From CBDCFL01 sp050300875 (GTDB lineage: Bacteria; Pseudomonadota; Alphaproteobacteria; Rhodobacterales; Rhodobacteraceae), in contig JBNKYL010000164.1 in assembly GCA_050300875.1 (NCBI GenBank), forward strand, positions 1-18,477: a stretch of 18,477 bases of DNA, given 5' to 3'. The translations under genes were made by a program, and so were the position numbers. A model generated the notes under the pieces. It worked only from the letters and a program-made list of their open reading frames with translations, was not told the DNA's origin and did not search any database. The first letter of the stretch is position 1. Each line of letters begins with the position of its first letter. Shown one piece after another: positions 13,291 through 18,477 of the stretch.

Positions 13291-13968
13291 ATGACGGTGC
13301 TGCTGATCCCCGGCCTGATCTGTGACCGCTTCGTCTGGGAACCGGTATTGGCGCGGCTGGACGCCGAGGTCGCGGACCTGACCACGCAGGACAACCTGAC
13401 CGTGATGGCGCAGGATTGCCTGGACCGTTACCCCGGCACCTTGCGCGTCGCCGGTCATTCAATGGGCGCTCGCGTGGCGATGGAAATGGCCAGGATCGCG
13501 CCGGACCGAATCGAACGGCTGGCCTTGTTGGACACCGGTATTCACCCGCTGGCCGATGGAGAGATCGAAAAACGCCGTGCCATTGTGGACTTTGCCAATA
13601 CCAACGGAATGCAGGCGCTGGCGGACCGCTGGCTTCCGGGCATGGTGACGCCGGAAAACCAGAAAAACGCCGACCTGATGCGCGCGCTGACCGACATGGT
13701 CCTGCGCATGACCCCCGAAATTCACGCCCGCCAGATCAACGCTCTGGTCCACCGACCCGATGCCGGGACCTACCTGCCCCAAATCACTTGCCCCACCCTG
13801 CTGATGGTGGGCGAGGACGATCAATGGAGCCCGGTCACCCAGCACCAGACGATGCTGGACCTGATACCAAATGCCCGACTTGAGGTGATCGCGCATGCTG
13901 GCCATTTCGCGCCGGTCGAACGACCCGACGCCGTGGCAGATATTCTGGTGCCTTTTCTGAAAGGATGA
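13291..13968 (+). CDS. Alpha/beta-fold hydrolase of unknown substrate
   Basis: This is a small cytoplasmic alpha/beta hydrolase (225 aa) without a signal peptide. The nucleophile elbow GHSMG places Ser57. The likely acid is Asp177 (VGEDDQWSP) and the base His205 (HAGHFAP). The oxyanion strand is LLIPGLICDRFVW (4-16). It starts 4 nt after dctM without its own Shine-Dalgarno and ends 5 nt before the next start codon, so it is clearly part of the TRAP/LigM-paralogue operon. A reasonable guess is cleavage of an ester or thioester of the imported aromatic before O-demethylation, but nothing in the sequence fixes the substrate. Confidence 0.85.
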   Translation: MTVLLIPGLICDRFVWEPVLARLDAEVADLTTQDNLTVMAQDCLDRYPGTLRVAGHSMGARVAMEMARIAPDRIERLALLDTGIHPLADGEIEKRRAIVDFANTNGMQALADRWLPGMVTPENQKNADLMRALTDMVLRMTPEIHARQINALVHRPDAGTYLPQITCPTLLMVGEDDQWSPVTQHQTMLDLIPNARLEVIAHAGHFAPVERPDAVADILVPFLKG

Positions 13969-13973
13969 TTTCG

Positions 13974-15344
13974 ATGGGTAGTTTCGACGAAAAGATCGCC
14001 GCACATGGCAATGCTGCCCGTATGATGCAGAACGCCCAGACCGGGCGCTATGCCTTCCCGATCGCGTCCGAATTCACCCACTGGATCGAAGAACAACGCG
14101 CCTGGCGCGAAAGCGTCGCGCTGATGGATCAATCATTCCACATGACCGACCTCTATGTGCGTGGCCCCGACACCATTCGCCTGCTGTCCGATCTGGCGGT
14201 CAACAGCTTCGCCAATTTCGGACGTGGCAAGGCCAAACAGATTGTCTGCTGCAACCACGATGGATACGTCATCGGCGATGCCATCCTGTTCGGGCTGGCC
14301 GATGACGAGGTCAACATCGTCGGCCGCCCCGTCCTGCCCAACTGGGTGCAGTTCCACGCCGAAACCGGCGGCTATGACGTGACAGTCGAACGCGATCAGC
14401 GGTCGCTGGATGATCCCGACAAACCCCGCAAGACCTATCGCTATGAATTGCAGGGGCCCAGGGCGCTGGACCTGTTGAACGAGGTCAACGAAGGCGGCCC
14501 GCTGACAACCAAGTTCTTCAACATGGGCGAGATCACCATCGCGGGCTGCAAAGCCCAGACGCTCAGCCACGGCATGGGCGGCGCGCAAGGGCTGGAAATC
14601 TGGGGTCCGGTGGCGGACATGGCCAACGTCAGGGCCGCGCTCCTGAAAGCGGGCGAAGCCTATGGCCTGCGCTGCGTCGGCGCGCGTGCCTATGCGGCGG
14701 CCGCCGCCGAAAGCGGTTGGATCCCGTCGCCCCTGCCCGCGATTTACACCGGCGACGCGATGAAGCCCTATCGCGACTGGCTGGGTGCGAATAGCTTCGA
14801 AGCCGTATCCACCATCGGCGGCAGCTTCATGTCGGACAATGTCGAAGACTATTACCTGACACCATGGGATCTGGACTATGGCCGCGTGGTCAAGTTCGAC
14901 CATGATTTCATTGGTCGCGCCGCGTTGGAAAAAATGGCCCCCGGCCCGCACCGCAAAAAGGTCACGCTGGTCTGGAACGCCCACGACGTGACACAGGTCT
15001 ATGCCGGGCTTTTGGACCATGACGGGCTGGCGCCCAAATACATGGAAATGCCCGCCGCCCACTACGCGGCTTATCCCTATGACATGGTCATGGCGGGCGG
15101 TCAGCATATCGGGTTTTCGATCACGCCCGCCTATTCATCCAACGAACGCGCGTGGATTTCACTCGCCATCGTCAACGCCGAACACGCCGAAACCGGCACG
15201 GAACTGTCCGTGATCTGGGGCGAACCTAACGGCGGCACCGCCAAGCCCACTGTCGAACGCCACCGCCAGGTCGAGGTGCGGGCCGAAGTGCACCCGTGGC
15301 CCATCCACGAAGCCAGCCGGATGCAGTATCGGTCGCAGAAATAG
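13974..15344 (+). CDS. LigM/DesA-family tetrahydrofolate-dependent O-demethylase paralogue
   Basis: This GcvT-fold aryl-O-demethylase-like protein (456 aa) is homologous along its whole length to the ligM product in this window. Shared blocks are RYELQGPRA, LSHGMGGAQGLEIWGP (197-212), GARAYAAAAAESGWIPSPLP (236-255) with Tyr240 at the catalytic tyrosine position, TIGGSFMSDNVEDYYLTP and VIWGEPNGGTAKPTVE. It differs where LigM has Tyr-Pro near the N-terminus: RYAFPIASEF gives Phe28 instead of Tyr. The TNTL segment before ESGW is replaced by AAAA. The start is the ATG at 13974, with AAGGA 8 nt upstream; the ATG at 13965 abuts the same Shine-Dalgarno and overlaps the hydrolase stop. It is the last gene of the TRAP operon. 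The substrate is probably another methoxyarene such as syringate or an isovanillate-type acid (inference). Confidence 0.88.
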   Translation: MGSFDEKIAAHGNAARMMQNAQTGRYAFPIASEFTHWIEEQRAWRESVALMDQSFHMTDLYVRGPDTIRLLSDLAVNSFANFGRGKAKQIVCCNHDGYVIGDAILFGLADDEVNIVGRPVLPNWVQFHAETGGYDVTVERDQRSLDDPDKPRKTYRYELQGPRALDLLNEVNEGGPLTTKFFNMGEITIAGCKAQTLSHGMGGAQGLEIWGPVADMANVRAALLKAGEAYGLRCVGARAYAAAAAESGWIPSPLPAIYTGDAMKPYRDWLGANSFEAVSTIGGSFMSDNVEDYYLTPWDLDYGRVVKFDHDFIGRAALEKMAPGPHRKKVTLVWNAHDVTQVYAGLLDHDGLAPKYMEMPAAHYAAYPYDMVMAGGQHIGFSITPAYSSNERAWISLAIVNAEHAETGTELSVIWGEPNGGTAKPTVERHRQVEVRAEVHPWPIHEASRMQYRSQK

Positions 15345-15348
15345 ACCG

Positions 15349-15765
15349 TCAGCCGTCCCGGCCCGGATCATCGGGATTGCTGGAAAACAGCGCGATCTTG
15401 TTGCCCTGCGGGTCGCGAAGATAACCGACATAAAATCGCGGCCCATAGGCATCGCGGAATCCCGGCTGACCTTCGTCTGCACCACCAGCTGCAAGCGCGG
15501 CGGCATGCAGGTCACGCAGTTGCGCCTGATTGCGCGCCTCGAAGGCAACCATCGTGCCGTTCCCTGCCGTGGCGGAGCGCCCGTCAAAGGGCCGCTTGAC
15601 GTAGAAATCCGGCGGCGCGAAGGGCTGACCTTGCGCTTGTGGCAGAACATAACTCAGACCCTCCGGGCCTTCATCAAGCTCGTAACCAAGGGCAGGCAGA
15701 AATGCCGAATAGAACCGTTTTGCGCGCGCGATGTCGTCCGCGCCGACCGTGACATAGGCAATCAT
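15349..15765 (-). CDS. VOC-superfamily (glyoxalase/bleomycin-resistance fold) protein
   Basis: This is a single-domain vicinal-oxygen-chelate protein (138 aa). It starts IAYVTVGADDIARAKRFYSAFL, the usual first beta-alpha unit, and ends with DAYGPRFYVGYLRDPQGNKIALFSS (about 105-129), the typical second unit with a DPxGN motif. The strict His/Glu metal ligands of glyoxalase I or extradiol dioxygenases are not clear, so enzymatic activity is uncertain. It converges on the LigM paralogue with a 4-nt gap and lies downstream of ligB. No clear Shine-Dalgarno or promoter is visible. A role in aromatic catabolism is possible from position only. Confidence 0.8.
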   Translation of the reverse strand: MIAYVTVGADDIARAKRFYSAFLPALGYELDEGPEGLSYVLPQAQGQPFAPPDFYVKRPFDGRSATAGNGTMVAFEARNQAQLRDLHAAALAAGGADEGQPGFRDAYGPRFYVGYLRDPQGNKIALFSSNPDDPGRDG

Positions 15766-15844
15766 GCAGGTGGTCTAGTTCCTAAAATCCGGTTCCGCAA
15801 ACAGTGGAGATACGGGCTTCGGTCGACGTAACATCGGCAGACGT

Positions 15845-15879
15845 CAAACAATGCGCCCGCAGTCACAGACCACGGGCGC
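15845..15879 (-). terminator. Terminator after ligB, possibly bidirectional
   Basis: GCGCCCG/CGGGCGC arms (15853-15859 and 15873-15879) extend through wobble pairs and GGTC/GACT into a 12-bp stem with a 3-nt loop. On the minus strand it is followed by ATTGTTTG. On the plus strand it is followed by TTGTTCGTTC, so it may also stop transcripts reading past the LigM paralogue. Confidence 0.7.
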
Positions 15880-15903
15880 TTGTTCGTTCATGCAGTTAGT
15901 GGC

Positions 15904-16752
15904 CTAGGCCGCACATTCCAGCAGCAACGTCCCGGACGCGGTGTTCGAAATCGGGATGTGATAATTCCGCGTGATTTCCGTGATGTCGTCGCCCAGCGCG
16001 CCGCGCATCATCATCCACATCAGGAATTCCGTGCCCTGCGCGCCCGCCTTTTCGACCAGTTCCATGCGGGTGATCTTGGTCAGTTCGTCGGGATTGTGAA
16101 CGATGTTGTCCAGGCAGTACTGGTCGAACTCCTTGTTGATGAAGCCCGCGCGTTCGCCGTCCAGCTGGTGCGATAGCCCGCCGGTGCCCAGCACGACGAT
16201 GGTCGCATCTTCCGGGAAGGACAGCAGCGCCTTGCGCAAAGCCCGCCCAAAGGCCAGCGCGCGTTTCAGCGTAGGGATCGGGTGCTGCACCGTATTGGCG
16301 CTGATCGGCACCGTCTTGGGCATATCCGGGTGATGCGGGGCCCCGGGCCAGAACAGCTGCATCGGCACGACAAATCCGTGATCGACCGGCAGTTCCTGGC
16401 AGGACGTGATGTCGAATTCATCGGCCACCATCGATTCAATGATGTGCCACGATAGTTCCGGCGCACCGGGGAACGGGTCCAGCGACGGCAGGCCCCAGCC
16501 TTCGTCTTCGTTGCGGTATTCATGTGCCGCGCCGATGGCAAAGGTCGGCATCTGATCCAGGAAGAACCCAAGCCCGTGATCATTGTAGATATTGATGCAA
16601 TAGTCGGGCTTGTGTTCCTTGATCCAGGCGTGAACCTTCGGATAGCCGTCAAAGAATGGTTTCCAATAGGGATCGTCGTACAGCTCGTTCTGGATCGCGT
16701 TGCCCACGGCGGGAATATGCGATGTGGTGATGCCACCAAGTATCTTGGCCAT
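15904..16752 (-). CDS. ligB: Protocatechuate 4,5-dioxygenase beta (catalytic) subunit
   Basis: This is the catalytic subunit of the type II extradiol dioxygenase that opens protocatechuate to 4-carboxy-2-hydroxymuconate semialdehyde with O2 and Fe(II). Of 282 aa, the iron ligands are visible at His12 (TSHIPA), His59 (IYNDHG) and Glu242 (GTEFLMW); the catalytic base is His195 (GTGGLSHQLDG). His12, His195 and Glu242 fall at the same numbers as in Sphingobium LigB. The C-terminus (NYHIPISNTASGTLLLE) is also LigB-like, though shorter than the 302-aa SYK-6 protein. GGGAG lies about 8 nt before the ATG. It follows ligA by 12 nt, and the two form an alpha2beta2 enzyme. Gallate or methylgallate as alternative substrates cannot be excluded. 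Confidence 0.95.
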   Translation of the reverse strand: MAKILGGITTSHIPAVGNAIQNELYDDPYWKPFFDGYPKVHAWIKEHKPDYCINIYNDHGLGFFLDQMPTFAIGAAHEYRNEDEGWGLPSLDPFPGAPELSWHIIESMVADEFDITSCQELPVDHGFVVPMQLFWPGAPHHPDMPKTVPISANTVQHPIPTLKRALAFGRALRKALLSFPEDATIVVLGTGGLSHQLDGERAGFINKEFDQYCLDNIVHNPDELTKITRMELVEKAGAQGTEFLMWMMMRGALGDDITEITRNYHIPISNTASGTLLLECAA

Positions 16753-16764
16753 ATCTCTTGCTCC

Positions 16765-17121
16765 CTATGCCTGCGACTGCAGGAATTCCTTGAATTCTTC
16801 GGTCGTGCGACCGGTCTGCAACCCGCCCACATCCTGCACCGACAGCTTGAAGATGCCCGCGAACTTGGCGAGGTAGTAGATATTCCCCCCCGCCGCGATC
16901 AGCCCCAACACGTCACGGGCGCGAATGGCGGCTTTCTGTTCGTCGTTCAGGCCGAATTTTGCCATGTAGCCTTCTTCGTCGGCCTTGAAGGCTTCGCGGT
17001 TCTCCGCCTTGTTGAAAGAATAGCACATCTTGTTCAGCGCATAGCCTTTCATGGCCATCTTGCCGTCGAAGATCGTCGTGCCAGGAATGTCGATGTGATA
17101 GTCGAATGCCGGCTGGTCCAT
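16765..17121 (-). CDS. ligA: Protocatechuate 4,5-dioxygenase alpha subunit
   Basis: This is the small helical subunit of LigAB (118 aa), which caps the active site of LigB. Recognisable segments are IPGTTIFDGKMAMKGYALNKMCYSF (about 12-36), the ARDVLGLIAAGGNIYYLAKFAGI block (about 68-90) and the C-terminal VQDVGGLQTGRTTEEFKEFL. I chose the ATG at 17121 because GGAGGAG lies 6 nt upstream; an in-frame ATG at 17136 overlaps that Shine-Dalgarno. A 140-bp gap with a perfect FNR-type box and a small hairpin separates it from ligI, so ligAB may have their own promoter. Confidence 0.94.
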   Translation of the reverse strand: MDQPAFDYHIDIPGTTIFDGKMAMKGYALNKMCYSFNKAENREAFKADEEGYMAKFGLNDEQKAAIRARDVLGLIAAGGNIYYLAKFAGIFKLSVQDVGGLQTGRTTEEFKEFLQSQA

Positions 17122-17174
17122 GGTTGTCTCCTCCATTTCCTGAAGGAAAATCGCATGGGTGCCGGATAGGCCGT

Positions 17175-17188
17175 TTGATCTGAATCAA
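17175..17188. promoter_or_regulatory. FNR/FnrL-type box upstream of ligA
   Basis: TTGATCTGAATCAA matches the FNR consensus TTGAT-N4-ATCAA at all ten specified positions. It lies 53 nt upstream of the ligA ATG in the ligI-ligA gap. Its centre would be at -41.5 if transcription started near 17140, just before the Shine-Dalgarno, as at class II activated promoters. Repression is equally possible. Related regulators (NnrR, Dnr) use the same motif. Confidence 0.65.
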
Positions 17189-17191
17189 CCA

Positions 17192-17207
17192 CGCCCCAAT
17201 GGGGGCG
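17192..17207 (-). promoter_or_regulatory. Small hairpin between ligI and ligA
   Basis: CGCCCC/GGGGCG arms (17192-17197 and 17202-17207) with a 4-nt loop lie next to the FNR box. An AT-rich stretch (17227-17247, GAAAAA/TTTTTC arms) lies between it and ligI. There is no good U-run, so it is at most a weak attenuator or an RNA-processing element. Confidence 0.4.
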
Positions 17208-17261
17208 CAGAATGAATAGGCGGAACGAAAAACTTATATGATTTTTCTTCGCCTGCGCGCC

Positions 17262-18149
17262 CTATTGGCCCCAATAGAGCCGCATGGGATTGTCCACCAA
17301 CAGCTTGCGCTGCGCCTCGGCCGTCGTGGCGATCCGCGGGATGTAATCGACCAGGTTCCCGTCATCGGGCATGTGCGATTTCATGTTGGGATGCGGCCAG
17401 TCGGTGCCCCACAACACCCGGTCCGGGAAGGCATCGACGATACGTTTGGCAAAGGGGACCACATCGTCGTAATCCGGCGGCCCGCTGACCGACAGCCGTT
17501 CGGGGCAGGTCACCTTGGACCAGATATTCTCATTGCGATCCATCAGGTCGACAAAACGCTGGAAATCGGGATGATCCACCCCCTTGTCCACGTTTGGACG
17601 CCCCATGTGGTCCACCACGATGATCCCCGGCAGGCTTTCCAGAAACGGCGTCAGCTCCGCCAGATCGGCGGCTTCGAAATAGACGACGATGGACCAGCCG
17701 AATTGCTGGATGCGTTCGGCCACGGCGGTGAAATGTTCGCGCGGGGTGGCATCGACCAGTCGCTTGACGAAGTTGAACCGCACGCCGCGAATGCCGGCCT
17801 CGTGCATTTCGGCCAGTTCATCCACGTCAATGTCATGGCGGACCGACGCAATGCCGCGCGCCAGATCACCCGCCGCCCGGCAGGCGTCCATGGTCGCGGC
17901 ATTGTCGCGCCCGTGGCAGGTGGCCTGCACAATCACATTGCGTGAAAACCCCAGATGGTCGCGCAGCGCGAACAACTGGTCCTTGCCCGCATCGCAGGGC
18001 GTGTATTTGCGTTCCGGCGCAAACGGAAATTCCGCCGATGGCCCGAAGACATGGCAATGCGCATCCACCGCGCCATCGGGCAGCAAGAAATCCGGTTTCT
18101 TTGGATCGGGATGAAAGACCAGCCAATCGGGATCCATCACTTGCGTCAT
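17262..18149 (-). CDS. ligI: 2-pyrone-4,6-dicarboxylate lactonase
   Basis: This amidohydrolase-superfamily enzyme (295 aa; SYK-6 LigI is 293) hydrolyses the lactone PDC to 4-oxalomesaconate/4-carboxy-2-hydroxymuconate. Active-site residues are visible at His31/His33 (VDAHCHVFGP), Tyr49, Arg124 and Arg130 (GIRGVRFNFVKR), His181 (VVDHMGRP) and Asp250 (LWGTDWPHP). They lie at or within two residues of the LigI numbering I recall. GGGGAGG lies 6 nt before the ATG, and that ATG overlaps the galD stop in an ATGA arrangement. It stands in the order galD-ligI-ligA-ligB. Its substrate needs LigC, which is not in the window. Confidence 0.95.
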   Translation of the reverse strand: MTQVMDPDWLVFHPDPKKPDFLLPDGAVDAHCHVFGPSAEFPFAPERKYTPCDAGKDQLFALRDHLGFSRNVIVQATCHGRDNAATMDACRAAGDLARGIASVRHDIDVDELAEMHEAGIRGVRFNFVKRLVDATPREHFTAVAERIQQFGWSIVVYFEAADLAELTPFLESLPGIIVVDHMGRPNVDKGVDHPDFQRFVDLMDRNENIWSKVTCPERLSVSGPPDYDDVVPFAKRIVDAFPDRVLWGTDWPHPNMKSHMPDDGNLVDYIPRIATTAEAQRKLLVDNPMRLYWGQ

Positions 18150-18477
18150 CCAAAAACCTCCCCATCCATCAGTTTGCGCGCCGTGCGCAGAATCGCGGCA
18201 CTGGCTACCGAGTCGTGCTCATCCAGCGTGGCCACCACTGTCATTTCGCCCGTCGGGTGTTCGATGGCAAGGCTGCGTTCGCGCCCCTGTCCACGCGTGG
18301 ACACGTCATAGGCGGGCGACCGTCTCAGCAGGCAGGCGGTCGCGACGCTGACCGCGCCAAGAACCCCAATGGTCTTGTGGCAACGGTGCGGGATGAAGGT
18401 ACGCGTCGATATCGCGCCGCCGTTCCTTGGCGGGCTGACCATCGTCATTTTCGGCACGGACTTTTCCGACACATCGC
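18146..18477 (-). CDS. galD: 4-oxalomesaconate tautomerase (PrpF family), C-terminal part, 5' end off the window
   Basis: About 109 C-terminal residues of a PrpF-fold isomerase are visible; the family is about 350-360 aa, so most of the gene lies beyond the right edge. The signature KMTMVSPPRNGGAISTRTFI, then PHRCHKTIGVLGAVSVATACLL, matches 4-oxalomesaconate tautomerases (GalD of Pseudomonas, LigU of Sphingobium) as I know them, and ends with IEHPTGEMTVV. The frame continues past an internal GTG at 18472 to the edge, so no start is present. The stop overlaps the ligI start by 4 nt. It acts directly after LigI in the protocatechuate 4,5-cleavage pathway. Confidence 0.88.
   Translation of the reverse strand, partial: DVSEKSVPKMTMVSPPRNGGAISTRTFIPHRCHKTIGVLGAVSVATACLLRRSPAYDVSTRGQGRERSLAIEHPTGEMTVVATLDEHDSVASAAILRTARKLMDGEVFG

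Noticed and set aside
1..18477. Insertion sequences, phage genes, tRNAs, CRISPR arrays, direct-repeat attachment sites
   Set aside because: I looked for transposase or integrase motifs, tRNA-like cloverleafs and repeated spacer patterns, and saw none.

Overview
The window is high-GC, gene-dense DNA that looks like an alphaproteobacterium, most likely Rhodobacterales (Roseobacter/Paracoccus type). The grounds are the codon bias, two TRAP transporters, ATGA-type gene overlaps, a THF-dependent aryl-O-demethylase of the LigM type and a protocatechuate 4,5-cleavage (lig) operon. I see no mobile element, tRNA, rRNA or CRISPR array. No stretch over 300 bases lacks a gene; the longest gap (10265-10479) holds a terminator and the leader of the second TRAP operon.

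Layout. (1) 1-820 is the 3' part of housekeeping asd, closed by a strong terminator. (2) 6004-879, minus strand, is a six-gene operon: enoyl-CoA hydratase, MarR regulator, amidohydrolase-superfamily hydrolase, TRAP dctP-dctQ-dctM. (3) Divergent from it is a feruloyl/p-coumaroyl-CoA synthetase (6129-7961), then a GntR/FCD regulator and a LigM-type O-demethylase (8855-10264). Four copies of TGTATACA surround the last two genes. (4) 10480-15344, plus strand, is a second operon: TRAP dctP-dctQ-dctM, an alpha/beta hydrolase and a second, divergent LigM paralogue. (5) 15349-15765, minus strand, is a small VOC-fold protein. (6) 18477-15904, minus strand, is the lig operon galD (partial)-ligI-ligA-ligB, with a perfect FNR-type box before ligA.

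How they work together (inference from families and order). Hydroxycinnamates such as ferulate and p-coumarate enter by the first TRAP system, are activated to CoA thioesters, hydrated and then chain-shortened. The hydratase keeps both glutamates of a true enoyl-CoA hydratase, and an amidohydrolase sits in the operon. Both point to the CoA-dependent beta-oxidative (CouLMNO / Agrobacterium Atu1415-1421-like) route rather than a one-step feruloyl-CoA hydratase/lyase. Vanillate would be demethylated with tetrahydrofolate by LigM to protocatechuate, opened by LigAB, and, after LigC (not in the window), PDC would be hydrolysed by LigI and the product isomerised by GalD. The second TRAP/hydrolase/LigM-paralogue operon looks like a parallel entry route for another methoxylated aromatic, perhaps an ester or syringate-like compound. 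Not in the window: a 3-hydroxyacyl-CoA dehydrogenase (CouN), vanillin dehydrogenase, LigC, LigJ, LigK and the C1-THF recycling enzymes. Some may lie upstream of galD, beyond the right edge.
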